Source: Platanthera guangdongensis (lineage: Eukaryota; Streptophyta; Magnoliopsida; Asparagales; Orchidaceae). Taken from it: DNA of 64,000 nt. This document shows positions 19,071 to 31,107 of this stretch, piece after piece; the first letter of the stretch is position 1, and every line of letters begins with the position of its first letter. Made by a program: the position numbers and the translations under genes. The stretch covers positions 119,265,519 through 119,329,518 of the forward strand of contig CM077151.1 of the NCBI GenBank assembly GCA_039583875.1, read 5' to 3'. Under the pieces are notes generated by a model. It made no database searches. It had not been told where the DNA came from and saw nothing but the letters and a program-made list of their open reading frames with translations.

Positions 19071-19442
19071 TGTTGAAGTATTAGACCGGGCGGCCTTGCG
19101 GTCTGGTCCAGCGGTTTGTTGACCGAGCGGTCTGGCGGTCTCACTCTGGAGCCTGGAGACCGGGCGGTCTATCGGTCGCCCATTGCGGCCTGTTCTATCC
19201 TGCTGGAGTTGCCGAGCGGTTAACCCATCTGTCTAACCGCGCGGCCTGTGCGGTCTCCTTTATTTCTAGCCGCTTAGTACTGTAAATGTTTAGTCCCACA
19301 TTGTTTGTATACTCTCTCTCATATCTCCTCCATTCTATATAAGGGAGGTCATACCTTTGTAAATGATATCTTTTTTGGATAATAAAATTTCAATTATTCA
19401 AAAGTCTATCCGTTTGTTCTTTCTTTTTCGCTACTTTCTACA
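19071..19442 (+). mobile_element. 3' LTR of copia B, with polypurine tract at 19061-19070
   Basis: The tract TGAGGGGGAG overlaps the pol stop and is followed by TGTTGAAG. The LTR has the same length and ends as the 5' copy. Differences seen by eye: two adjacent in CTAATCC/CTGGTCC and one each in the ATCGATCG/ATCGGTCG, CGGTCTG/CGGCCTG, CGCTCAG/CGCTTAG and GTTTTTAT/GTTTGTAT words. The target copy GTCTG follows at 19443. Confidence 0.93.
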
Positions 19443-20132
19443 GTCTGGGAATTTCTTATGGTCTCCACCTCCTTCCTGGCAGCCAGTTGGATCTCATAAG
19501 AGAGAAGCTTCCCAAACAGTAGATGTGGTGGAGTATCAACCAGCTTTGCCACCTCTCTGATGGTACAGATCTTTGTATCCCAATCTCTAGTTAAAGACCA
19601 GAGAAACTTGTCATTCAACTCATAATGGTTGAAGACCCTCCCATAGGTCCTCAGCTTATTTACTATACTGAAAAATCTTTCATAGCAATTAACTATGCTA
19701 TCTTTCTTGGACTGCCTGAAAGCTTTACACTCTTGGTTCATCATGGACTTACTGCCACCTCTGACCTCTTATTTCCCTCCATGTGGACCACTAGAGTGTC
19801 CCACATCTCTTTGGAGTTCTGGCAGTGAACCAATTCTAGAAATTAGAATAATCAATAGCACTGACTATGATGTTCTGAGCTCTATTGTCCATTATAGCCA
19901 ATATGACCTCATCCTTGGTCATCTCTGAGTATTTCTTTGGTGTATTGATTGTTACATCCAGAGCTGAGACTTTCATGGGGATGAAAGATCCCTCTTTAAC
20001 TATAATAAAGATCCTTGGGTCAGATGCTTCCATGAAGAGTCTGACCCACTCCTTCTAGATTCCAAAGCAATCCTTCCTGCAGATAGGAAGCTTCATGGAA
20101 CCTAGCTCCTTATGGTTCTTGCCTGAACCCAT
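19443..20132 (-). pseudogene. gag: Copia A1 gag, N-terminal part
   Basis: The minus-strand ATG at 20132-20130 begins a frame matching the start of the A2 gag, with 'EASDPRIFIIVKEGSF', then 'KYSEMTKDEVILAIMDNRAQNI', 'LRTYGRVFNHYELNDKFLWSLT' and 'LFGKLLSYEIQLAARKE'. This is the copia gag (UBN2-like) fold. A stop lies between the ATG and 20033, and frames shift near 19840. Coding runs into copia B at 19442 and resumes at 14207. The Sirevirus-type gag is long, consistent with A2. Non-functional. Confidence 0.85.
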
Positions 20133-20198
20133 AAGTATAGTACTTATAACTACCCTTAGAGATCACTTAGACTGTTAAGTCCTTCTTGAGCAACCTCC

Positions 20199-20209
20199 CT
20201 CTGATATCA
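20199..20209 (-). promoter_or_regulatory. Primer-binding site of copia A1
   Basis: The complement reads TGATATCAGAG, one base away from the usual initiator tRNA-Met site, two bases inside the 5' LTR end (CTTTCA on the minus strand). Confidence 0.75.
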
Positions 20210-20211
20210 CT

Positions 20212-22685
20212 TGAAAGTCTTTATTTTTAAGGGCAGTTAAACACCTAGAGGGGGGTGGGTGAATAGGTTTTTGGTCTCTTTATTATTTTCTTTCTTTAAT
20301 TATGTTGTAAGTTAGTAGTTTTCTTCTTTCAAGACACACCACAACAAACACACACAAAATTTATAGTGGTTCCCCAGATTATGGGTACGTCCACTTTCCA
20401 TCCCACCTTTCTAACAGTGTGGCACTTCTCCAAAACTCGGCTCCTAAGAGCTTATAACATAGATCCCGTAGAATCTCTCAGTCTCCTCCAAGACCTACAT
20501 CTTAGGCACAAAACCCTAGCACATAGCAAGCTTGCTCCTACAACTCAGTGATTAAAGTTCACCTACCTCAGACAAACTTAATAGTCCTACAACTCAGGAT
20601 TTGAGGTTAGCCCTACAAATCAGAGAGGATAACTCTCTTACAACTCAGGCACAAAGGCCCTATCTCAGATCCATAGGGTGATCCTACAATTCAGGCATAA
20701 AAGGCCCTACCACTCAGAGAAAATTACTCTCCTACCTCAAGTAAACTACACTACCTCAGGCAACAGGCCCAATCTTAGATCCACAAATGATTCTACCTCA
20801 GATCAACAATTTATCCAACACTCATCCTTTACAAAATAGGCCTACAACTCAGATCCAAAGGATCCTGCAGAAATGAAAGGGTTATTGTTGTTGATTTGAC
20901 TCCAGAGAGATTTCTCTGAGCCTATTACTTCCTGAGATGAGAAAATCTTAGCCCTAACTTCTTCTCAGCAACAAGAAATATGATCTTTAGGAACCTGTTG
21001 CTTGTGCTATAAGAAACTCGGAAACTCAAGTTTATGATCTTACTAATGAAGACAAATGATTTGACATTTCTTTGGATTCTTCACTCAGCCAACCTTGATT
21101 GCAGAAATTGGAATTCTCGGCTTCTTCTTTCTAAGAAATCTCTTCTGAACTTGTTGTAGCAGGTGAAGATCGCTATAACTAACTGTGAGAACTTTTAGAT
21201 CTGCACTGTGAACTTTGTTCTTCAAGCTCTACAACTTTTGTGGGAGGAAGAAGAAGAAGTTTCACCTCTTTGCGAAAAGATAAAAAACTAAATATTGATT
21301 TTCTTCTATCGATCTTATTCCTTTTATCTTCCAACTTCCAAAAGCTCTTTGACGCATGGGCCCACTTGGATTTTCAAGCTGCAATCATGAGTTTGCATTA
21401 AATGTAGCAAGGAAGGCAAGCGACACTATTGTCGCGTACTGTAGCTTTCCGATAACAATTTTAAACTTTGTTGACTCATGTTGATGTCAGCAATTATGGA
21501 CTTAGCAAAATTCCCAATTTCATGACAGGCGTTGAGTGCGTTGAGTGAATAGCCTTCACTTAGCACAAAAACCCTTAGTCAACTATTCTGCACTTCCAGG
21601 CGTTGAGTGTGTTGAGTGATATCCTTCACTCAATGATTTTGTCTTCAGAAAATCTTTTTATTGTCTAGGCATTGAGTGCGTTTAGTGAATAGCCTTCACT
21701 CAACGCTTTTGTCCTTAGACAATCTTTCTACTATTTAGGCATTGAGTGCGTTGAGTGATCCTTCATCACTCAACACCAACTTTACTTAGCCAATACTTCT
21801 GCGATGTCAGGCATTGAGTGTGCTGAGTGAACCTTCATCACACAATGCCCCTGGACTTAGCTGCTTCTCTGAATCCTTGCGATCTTTTTGAGGCATTGAG
21901 TAAACTGGCTTCACTCAATGCTTCTATACTTATCCAATCTTCTTGATGAGCTTGCGTTGAGTGAGCTATCCTCACTCAACGCCTCGGGACTTAGACAGAT
22001 TTTTCTGTCTATCTTCTTAAGCTTTGATTGAATACTATCCTGTCGATGCTTTCTTCTTTGGGGCGTTGAGTGAGCTGTCCTCACTCAATGCTTCTAGACT
22101 TAGCCAGATTTCTTGACAGATCTTCAACAGCTTGACTCAATACATCTTTCTTCAGGCGTTGAGTGAGATGTCCTCACTGAATGACTCTACACTTAGTAGA
22201 ATTTCTCCCTTGCCAATGATAAAGCTTTGACAGACTAAGCTTTACTTGACGCCTCTTCTTATATGGCGTTGAGTGAAATGCCTCCACTCAGTGCCTATGG
22301 ACTTAGCTGCAAATCTTGTTTTCAATGCTGAGGCTTTGACAGACTCAACTATACTCGATGTCTTTTTGGCATTTTACATTGAGTGAACTAGCTTCACTCA
22401 ATGTCTATTGACTTATATGATTTCCTGTCTTTTCTGCATCCTTCCTTGACATCTGGCGTTGAGTGAACTGGCTTCACACAACATTTGTGGACTTATATAG
22501 ATTTCTCTCTCCACATTTCTACCTTGTGACCACCTATCACAATCACTTAGACAACCTATCTAAACTTGTTCTAAGGAACATCATGCACATGATGAATTTG
22601 AACAACATAAAATACAATTATGCTCTTAGTATTGATTGTAATGACTCTTAAAATCTAGGGAATATTTAGGGCAATATTCCCAATA
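20212..22685 (-). mobile_element. 5' LTR of copia A1
   Basis: About 2.47 kb. On the minus strand it ends CTTTCA beside the primer site, and starts near 22685 with TATTGGGAATATT, where the expected terminal TG has become TA. It contains a CT/AC-rich stretch with repeated 'cctacaactcag' and 'ctacctcag' phrases (about 20480-20870) and a hairpin-bearing array (about 21530-22480) homologous to 962-1510. The complement of the C-rich 'attcacccacccccctc' near 20245-20262 matches the poly-C site of the A2 LTR. Its start differs from that of A2 (TGTTGGGTCTATT), so A1 and A2 are separate subfamilies. Confidence 0.8.
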
Positions 22686-23393
22686 GCTACAACTTTCTTG
22701 TAAATTCCTAGGTCCATATCGAAGTCTACCATGCCTAAAATTGGGTTTGACTCGACTATGCAAATCTTGACAGAATTTGTCCTGTACATAATTATTTGAT
22801 GGTAGCAAATTCAATTTTATTTTTATGGATCTAAAAATCTCCCAAAAAAATTTTAAACTTCTCATCGGAAAGGTCTTTCTGAGGGCTATAACTTTTATCT
22901 TGAGCTCATGACCTGATTCTTACTGGATCATGCCTAAAATAGGCTTAAAGTTTGTTAAGCGTACAAAACAAATACTTTTGTCTTTTATTATATTAAAGTT
23001 TTTTGTACGAATCTTAAAGATCGATGGACATCATTGTTCATCTTCTTCCTCCAGTCAACATACAAGGCGTTCAACTTCTCTCATCCCTTTCTCCCTTATT
23101 AGACCACTATTCTTCACGAAATCAAGTCTGCTATCTTTGTAGTGAAGAGAGAAAATGATTGAAGTCATTTTTCATGGCGATCAACGCAATAGAACGAAAG
23201 TTCTTGCGTGTTCACTTCCTAGAAAACTCCATAAACTCACTAAAATCAATCGCTCTTGAGCGTAACATCTCTCCTAATTTTGTATCTTAAGATCTAGCAG
23301 CATGGGAGAGGGTAGAAAGCTAACATGTTTTTGGCCATGGATCGTGTTCTTCTCCCCGGCAACATGGTGGCGTTCGGCTTCCGGTGACCTAGT
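22686..23393. other. Unassigned segment between two elements
   Basis: About 700 bases, AT-rich, with no frame that I recognise and no clear repeat ends. The phrase 'catgcctaaaa' occurs twice (about 22728 and 22930), followed by TTGGG or TAGG text. It lies between the start of the A1 5' LTR and the TGTAACACC end of a minus gypsy LTR, so it may be old host DNA or the tail of an unrecognised element. Confidence 0.3.
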
Positions 23394-25033
23394 TGTAACA
23401 CCCCCATCCGTCACATGGGATATAACAGAAGGTCCGGTCGGGGCCCCACACCATATTCCACGGACAGTCAGCAGAGTTACATATTAATACCAAAATACTA
23501 TTATAATATTTCGAGACTTAACACAGGGAATTCTAGCGGAAGCTATTAAATATGTTAGAAGAACTAATCACAGATCATTAATGTCCACTATAGCCCAAAT
23601 CAGGAATGAAATACAAGTACACAAAGAGTCTTGGCCTTAAGACCTTACAACATTCAGCTTGAATTAAAGTTTTTTACATACTTTTGCACGCAGGCCGGCC
23701 ATACATGAAAACAAATAAAAGTAAACACTAGCTCTGGCCTTCGAGGGCCAGCATAGCATCAAGGGCTTTAGCCTACAACTTGCCACTTGGCTCACCTATT
23801 CCTATAAGAACAATCCACCGAACGGTGGCAAAACAAAGCAACGGTCAGCTAAAGCTGACCAAATTATAGCGACCCCGCCCCCTTACTCTGGGAGGCGGAG
23901 GTCCTTCCCTGCAGATTATTAGCACACCCAAACATAGTAATGAAAGTGTAATTTAAGCACACTTCACCACAAGCGAAGGCATGAACGGCCACACACCCCG
24001 TGCACACAGGTCACATTCTCGGTATCCTAAAAATAATTAGGGACAAAACACAATTCTCCTGATGGCAACAACTATGAGCATTTTGGTATTCTTTACGGCA
24101 TGCGCATGGCCTAAGACCCATAACTATGTCTACGACAGGTAACACAACCCACGAACGCACTATATAGCTACTGGGTAGGTTCGACCCATTCCCGTTGCTC
24201 ACATCGCCGGCCAAAGACTACTACGATGCGGGTCGCCCTCTCCATTCCCATTTCTCCAATCTTTACATAACCACGTTATGTTTCACAAGTGGCTTCCAGG
24301 ACACCAAGCTGGGCTCTCAAAGTACTCAACACCAAAACTCAGGCCCCAGGTGTCTCCATGACACAGGCCACAATCATTGGCCCAAGGCGTCTCCACGACA
24401 CATGCCACAATCACTGCTCCCAAGGAGCTACCACCTGCGGTATCAATACCGTTGCGCAGTATCTAGCAAAAATGTGATTCTGCCCAGTTTTATGGGTGCT
24501 CCTTGAGGTTAGTCCCAATGGTTACCTACTACTTTCTACCGTGTAGAAACCTGAAAAACAAACATCACGTAGTCTTGTCCGTCCAATACAAGCATAATGA
24601 AACATCACCAATCCAGACCAACCTGTCTAGATGGGCATCACATAGCATGGCTATGTTTGTACTTCGATTTTGAACTCTATATACAAAAACTACGGGGAGA
24701 TATCGTATCTTCCCGAAGGAAAACCTCACATTCACCGCACACTCGCGGGAGAGGGTTTACTATGCAAAAGGAAGAGGTCTTCACATGTCCAAGTTGAGAA
24801 TCGTTACCCTTTGCGCTCTCTTTGGTGCCATGCCAAAGATCTAGACGGATGAAAGCGATCGCAATGATCTTGCCTCCATAGATCCGTACTCGGCTTGCGA
24901 AACCGAGCTTCAGAACTTTAACGGCGGCGAGATCACTCTCCTGCGCTGCTTCTTCTCCTCCTAAAAGAACAGGGTGACTCCAAATCCAAAAGGGAAATGA
25001 AGTGAAAACCGCCAAACCGGCATATATAGGATG
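23394..25033 (-). mobile_element. Gypsy 3' LTR (minus), left portion
   Basis: It starts TGTAACACCCCCATCC on the plus strand, like 45981, and carries the same landmarks: 'ggccggccatacatg', AAGCAACGGTCAGC with GCTGACC, CCTTCCCTGCAG and 'caggacaccaag'. It is interrupted at 25033 by the Athila-like element, whose target duplication GGATG occupies 25029-25033 and 39407-39411, and continues at 39412-39872. The combined length is about 2.1 kb. The short reading frames here are not coding. Confidence 0.8.
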
Positions 25034-28000
25034 TGATTGGCCCGCAAACAGACTCTTATTGTGGTTGGTTGGTTCGATGAGTCGATCGCCGCGGGCTTGC
25101 TTAGGTAAGCAAGTGCACCTATCGCAAGTAATACAGAATATTCCGGGGAATATCCAGATCGTAAATTTCCCGGGAATGGGTTGATTATCCCTACTGCTCC
25201 GAAAGCACTATTATTTTACCGGAATAGTAAGTTGTTGATTTTAACTAAAATTAAACAAAAATAGATTAATATAAAAGATCGATGAAGAGATAACACTCAG
25301 TATCAAATTACGCTAGGATTAAAAATAGATTTAAATAACTAGATATCTAAAGTTTCAATTTAATTAAAGCGAAAACTTGGCCGTGGAGGTTCCAAAAGTA
25401 TGAGCTCACCTATCTCTAGGAATATAGCTCACCTGGACATTAAGGCTATTCGACCGGGTTCTCGTCCGACGAAGGATTCCCCTTAATGCCCGCAGTATGC
25501 TAAGAACCCCGCTATTGGGTGGGGAACCCAATCCGGTAGAGTTAGCGCGCCTCCTCTCTCGAGGTTTAGTGCGGAACTCTATTTACCCAGGGGTGATCAG
25601 TACATACGCATGACCTCACGGCTAGTTAGCGTATGGATAACGGAAATAGAGCCCACACATTGATATGTGGTTCTACGCGTCGTTAACCCGGGGTAAACCA
25701 TAAGTTTTTTAATTAAATAAAAAAATTAGACATTTGGTTATTTAAAACATTTTATATCCCAAAGCTCTTCGATACCGAGGGCTAAAAGCAATTAGCCACT
25801 CATCGGAATGGGGATCGCTTATATGTTTGGTTAAGCGAGCTTCCTAAACTATTCACTAAAAGGTTATAAAGAAAATAAGAAGAAAAGTAAAATGCCCTAA
25901 CATTAGAAAAGTTATTACAAATAAACACACCCACACTCATTCAGACATATAACAAGAGACAGAAATAAAACAAAGTTATACATAAGAGAAAATTGCATAA
26001 TTCAAATTTGCAGGTCCCACTCAAAGGAGTGGGTGGGAAATAAAAGCTGAAAATTGCAAGTCCTACTCAAACGAGTAGCATTGAAATGAAAGCGAGTCCT
26101 ACTCAAATGAGTAGGAGAAAATAAATGTGATTACAGGGCTTTCTCAAATATTTACAGGGAAAAAAGACACGCCATTTAACTCTTAACGAGAATGCGAAAA
26201 TAAATGCGAGTACAAGTCCTACTCAAACGAGTAGGCGGGAAATAAAGTCCGTCCATTTAACTCAAGTGAGTAGGCGGAAAAATAAAGAAAGGCCAGCCAT
26301 TTAACTCAAGTGAGTAGGGGGTAAAATAAAGAATGAAAATAACAAGTCCTACTCAAACGAGTAGGCGGGAAATACAGTCCGGCCATTTAACTCCTAGCGA
26401 GTAGGCGAAAAATAAAAACAACACACGCACTCTACTTGAAAGTAACTACTCACACACTCGACATAAATAAAAAAACACACACACACACTTGCATAAATTA
26501 AATAAGATGATAAAGATTATCTCATACACGCACGCACTCGGGCGTAAATTAGAAAAACAAAGTAATTGAACAATTAAAACAACTGCATTTCTACCGCTAG
26601 AATGCGGTAGAAATGCGTAAAAAGATGTAATAAAAATTGTTTGAGCAAAAATTTTTCAAATTAAAGTGAGAAAGGCAAGTGCCCGAAAAATTAAAACGTT
26701 TACATTTTTACCGTTAGAATTTGATAGAAATGAATAAAAAGTGGAAATAAAAATTGTTTGAGCAAAAATATTTTTTTTGTAGTTGCTAAAATTGAGAGTT
26801 GTTGAAAAATTTAAAGTAACGCATAATCTGTTTTTAAAGCTTTGTAAAACGGGTTAAAAAGGTGTAAAACCGAAAATGAAAGTAAAAGCCCAAGTCTAAC
26901 CGATTTTAAAGAATGTGATAAGGAAAACGCATATAGTAACGGCTAGAAAGTTTGATAAAATTGAAAGGAAAACAAGAAGATTTTCGTTTTAAAACATAAT
27001 TTTTGCAATTTTAAGCTCATACACACACACACGCATTATGAAAATGGAAATGAAAGTATATAAGATTGATGAAAAGGAGGCATTTAGAGAAAATGCAGAG
27101 TATATAAGGATGAGAAAAATATCTATTTTATTAACAAAAGAAGTTGATTACAGGAGCTTAAACAAACAAACTTAAAAAGGCGCGGGGGGGGGGGGGGGGG
27201 GGGGAATCCTTACATAGCACTAAAGCAGCTCCAACAACAACCTTAAGTCATCAAAATGGTTTAAAAAATTGGAACCCCGGGCTCATGCAGCAGTTGGCCT
27301 TAAATAGGCAAAAATTTCCAAGTACACGCCCTCCGATACTAGCGTGTTGGGGGGCATGTCAGCACTATTCAACAACAGAATTCGGTGATCTGACGGCGAT
27401 GTGACATTGCGGCTGAAAACACGGCGGTCACGCCCCCAGTCACGGACGTGCCGGTGGGAATGTCGGCACAATTCAACATCTTCTTCTAGCGATTTGATGG
27501 CGTTGTTGACTTCGGGGAGGTCCACATGGCAGTCACGCCCCATGTCATGGGCAGGACGGTGGGCGTGTCGGGGAGATTGAAATGGGCACCGTCTGTGTCG
27601 AAAGTCGCCGGTGGTAGTTTCTCGGGCCAGGTGGAGAAGTCACGCCCCAGGTCACGGGCGTGATGCTGGGCGTGTCGGGTTGCTCGACGATCGTCGAGTT
27701 GATTTCGTCGAGCAGGATGGACACGGTCTTGGTCACGGGGCGTGTCGTGTGACACGGGCGTGACCCTGGGAGCGTCAAACTTTTCTTCTCAAAGATTGTT
27801 AATTTCCACGGTTTTGGCGTGTCACGCCCTGGTCACGGGCGTGACCCATAGAACACGGGTGTGACGTTACCTTTTTGGGCAGAATTTTGAAATTTTTCTG
27901 AAAAAAATAAAATAAACAAGTTAGCTAAATATTTAAAATAAAATGAGCATTTTATTAAGGAAACTTAACCTAAAACAACAAAAGGAATCGAAAATTATTT

Positions 28001-28040
28001 AAATAATGTACATAAAAATAGGTATATTTGCAACTTATCA
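25034..28040 (-). mobile_element. 3' LTR of the Athila-like element
   Basis: Minus-strand LTR starting TGATAAGTTGCAAATATACC at 28040. It contains an array of CTACTC..GAGTAG palindromes (26010-26410), (AC)n-rich stretches near 26440-26490 and 27015-27035, a run of 21 G at 27184-27204 (the other LTR has only 7-8 G in a row there), and a GC-rich block of 'cgggcgtg' palindromes (27300-27870). Confidence 0.9.
26010..26410. repeat. Array of CTACTC-AAAC-GAGTAG palindromes in the Athila LTR
   Basis: The perfect hairpin CTACTCAAACGAGTAG occurs at 26063-26078 and again near 26219 and 26348. Close variants (CCCACTCAAAGGAGTGGG near 26015, CTACTCAAATGAGTAG near 26099, AACTCAAGTGAGTAGG near 26258 and 26304, AACTCCTAGCGAGTAGG near 26391) fill the gaps. 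Each is followed by 'cgggaaataaa'-like text. The second LTR carries the array at about 37400-37800 with a few base changes. Unlike a CRISPR array, the intervening sequences are related to each other and the repeats are palindromic within LTRs. Confidence 0.85.
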
Positions 28041-29870
28041 AATACCCTCATACTTAAGCTTTTGTTATTCCAGAGCAAAAGTTTGAGGTGAACTTATAAG
28101 GAATAAGAAAAAACTCTAAGTTTAGCTACTGTTTAATTAATTATAAGAGAGATCTAAATAAATAAACGGGGTATAAGTGTTAAGTCCTAAACTTATGTAG
28201 ATAATTTAAATAGCGCAAACATTTTGGCCAAAAGACTTCTTGATGTAATCAAATAGAAAGCAATAATTGTAATGGTTAGATTAATAAGAATAGTTTGGAA
28301 TTATATGAACTTTTAGCTTATAGGAGTTTTACTGGAAATAATGCAATTTACAAATTATGCTCTCAAAAAGATTTTTGAATTAAATCTAGAATCGTGAAAT
28401 TGGCTAAGGGTGTTGATGTTGGTTTATGAAGAGGATTTGAAATTTGAGGTGAGGTAATTTTTTCTCGAACCTCCATTTTTTTTTCTTTTTGGATTATTAG
28501 GAAAATGAAATCTTATTTTCCTAATATCAATTTTTTTTCAACTTCATAATAAAATTTAACCCAATGTATATGTGTAGGAGTAATGAATTTTATCCTCTTA
28601 CTCAATAACATATAATCTTTTTAATCTATTGGGTGCCTATGTTTACAGAACGAAATCTTATTCCTATTGACATAGGATCTTTTAAGGATAACAATTTTAT
28701 CATGCCATGTAGGTCATGATAAGAAAGGTGAGAAAAGAAAACTAGATTTTTAATTAAAAACAATTTTGAGAGCAACCCTGATAAATTGTAAGTTCCAATT
28801 TTTCAGAAAGGTAAAAGTAAACATAATTGAATCCTATTGTCGTTTTTTCTAACATAATACACGTGCTCCTATCAATGAAAAATTAGAAGTAGTGCCTAAA
28901 ACGAGTTCGCTATTTTTAACAAAGCATAATGAATTCTTTAAAACTTAACACCGGTTATTTAAATTTTTCAATCTATAATTCACAAACAAATAGTAAACAG
29001 AGAACTAATAAAATTCACATATAAATAAACTCAAAGCAAAATTTTTGGATAGCAAGAAAATTAAGGATGGTATATTTGATTTATTTGTTTCAAAATATTT
29101 TTTTGTTTTTTAGAGTTTTTATCATTTTTTTGTGTTTTTGATTTATAATCTTATTTTTTGAATTTTTGTTTCGTTTTCCTCTTTTTTTTTAATTTTTTAA
29201 CTTATTATCTTTTTTTTAGATTTTTAAGTTTTGCGAAAAGTGCGAGAAAAAGAGACGTTATTTATAAAAATGTTGGTGAAAAGAAAGGGGGAGAGAGAGA
29301 AGATTATTTATAAAAATATTTACAAAGATTTTTACAAAATGAAACTAAATATTTTTGGGATTTTTGTTTTATAATTTATTTGGAATTTTTGTGTTATAAT
29401 GTTTTTTGGAATTTTTGTTTTAAAAAGAAAGAAAAAAAAACAAGACCTTACGTTTTTGGGATTTTCATTTTCAAATTTTTTGTTTTGTTTTGTTTTGTTG
29501 TTATATATTTTTTTCATATATATATTTTTTAATTTTGGAAGTGCAGAAAATATAAATACAGTGCAGAAAATAGAAGTGCGAAAAATAAAGCGAGAAAACA
29601 CCCCCATACTTAAGTCCAACATTGTCCCCAATGTTGTAACGTAAGTATGCGGAACAAATAGGAAAGGCAATATGTATAAAGAAAAGAAAGAGAGGGGGTG
29701 TAGAAGCTTCCTTGAAAGGAGGTTGGGAAGACGCAGTTTAGGAACCCTGCATTATGAAGAAAATAGCAAAGAAAAAGTAAAGAAATAGCGAAAAAGATAA
29801 ACATGGGGTGCCTCCCAGGAGCGCTTTGTTTATAGTCGCGTAGCTTGACTATTTTGGCGGTTTATATAGC
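28041..29870. other. Non-coding region after integrase in the Athila-like element
   Basis: AT-rich (long T- and A-runs at 29090-29530) with no reading frame of the envelope-like kind known from some Athila relatives. On the minus strand two polypurine-type sites share the word CTTAAGTATG followed by Gs: one beside the LTR (complement at 28041-28060) and one at about 29601-29614. The second is next to the complement of GGGGACAATGT (about 29623-29633), a motif often seen after integrase in Athila/Tat elements. No gene is supported. Confidence 0.6.
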
Positions 29871-31107
29871 GAGGAGGGTTATGGATTCGAAATTACCGCC
29901 CACAGGATCACCTGCTATGTATAATTTTAAGCAATGACCGTTCACTTTAAACGAGCCTTTATCTGGGTGGGAGACAAGTACAGTCCCATATGGCCAAACC
30001 TCTTCAACTTTGAATGGGTCGGACCAACGTGATTTTAGTTTACGGGGAAAAGTCTAAGTCGTGAGTTATAAAGAAGGACAAGATCTCCCGGAGAAAAAGT
30101 TTTTTGGGGCTTGAGTTTTCGGTCATGATAAAACATAGAACGCTCCTTATAGAACTTATTGCTCTCGTAAGCGTTTGCACGTCATTCATCGAGCTCGTTT
30201 AGTTGCAGTTTTCTATTTTGGGCGGCTAAGTTAGCTTCGAGATTTAAGAGTTTTAAAGCCCAAAGTGCGCGATGTTCTAATTCTACGGGGAGATGACACG
30301 CTTTGCCGTAGACTAATCGATACGGCGTACAACCAATTACGGTTTTGTAAATGGTACGATAAGCCCACAACGCATCGTCGAGTTTAATGGACCAATCTTT
30401 CCTATTAAGTGTAACGGTTTTCTCTAATATACGCTGAATCTCTCGATTGACTACCTCTACTTGGCCACTAGTTTGCGGGTGGTAGGGGGTGGCAAGTTTG
30501 TGCGTGACGTTGTATCTATCTAACGTCTTAGCCATCTGGGTGTTGCAGAAATGCGTCTCCCTATCGCTTACAATAGCGCACGGTGTGCCGAAGCGAGAAA
30601 ATAGTTTTTTAACAAATGTAATGACGACTCACGCATCGTTGGTGGGGAGAGCTTGCGCTTCTGCCCACCTCGATACGCAGTCGACCGCCACTAAAATATA
30701 ATTATTTTTAAAAGACGGAGGTAGGGGGCCAACGAAATCTATGCCCCACAAATCGAAGACTTCGCATTCTAAAAAAAATTTTGGGGTATCTCATCGCGAT
30801 GAGAGATGTTACCCGACCGCTGACAGCTATCGCATACGCGCACAAAATTGTGAGCATCTTTGAATAGAGTGGGCCATAAGAAGCCCGTCTCCAGCGCCTT
30901 CCACGTAGTCCGGTTAGATTTATAATGCCCACCAGCCGAACCCTCATGGCAGTGCCTAAGGATTTGTGTGCACTCCACACCCGCATCACATCTTCGGACC
31001 GCTTGGTCCGCCCAGATACGAAAAAGAAAAGGGTCCTCCCAAAAGAAATATTTCAAGTCAGAAAAGAATTTCTTTTTTTGTTGGCTCGAAAAGTCTTTTG
31101 GAAGCAC
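29871..31107 (-). pseudogene. pol: Athila-like integrase
   Basis: Minus-strand frame 31107-30769 carries the HHCC zinc-binding region ('HCHEGSAGGHY', then 'CDSCQRS'). The core follows with '[15 protein letters not shown]' near 30570, where the glycines usually after the second catalytic Asp are replaced by RE. 30535-30182 carries '[16 protein letters not shown]' with the catalytic Glu, and 'DALWAYRT', '[17 protein letters not shown]', typical of Athila integrase. The C-terminal GPY/F-like part ('SRWSDPFKV') can be read to about 29880. Stops occur near 30770 and 30630. Integrase would insert the cDNA copy; this one is not functional. Confidence 0.85.

Larger units (their letters stand above)
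14208..19442 (+). mobile_element. Copia element B, full length with LTRs and target duplication
   Basis: A 5235-bp Ty1/copia element with two 372-bp LTRs (14208-14579, 19071-19442), a primer-binding site (14580-14590), gag and pol in one frame, a polypurine tract (19061-19070), and the duplicated target GTCTG at 14203-14207 and 19443-19447. It sits in the gag of copia A1. The LTRs differ at about six positions by eye (about 1.6%), so it is the youngest full element here. Domain order protease-integrase-reverse transcriptase-RNase H confirms copia. It lacks full coding capacity: one in-frame stop separates gag from pol, and the gag zinc knuckle has lost its His. Confidence 0.95.

Noticed and set aside
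22930..23487. Possible low-copy host exon around 23040-23200
   Set aside because: Short frames with no motif and no splice-site support; left as unassigned.
28041..29870. Envelope-like gene of the Athila-like element
   Set aside because: No frame longer than about 110 codons and no signal peptide or membrane segment that fits; the region is mostly A/T runs.
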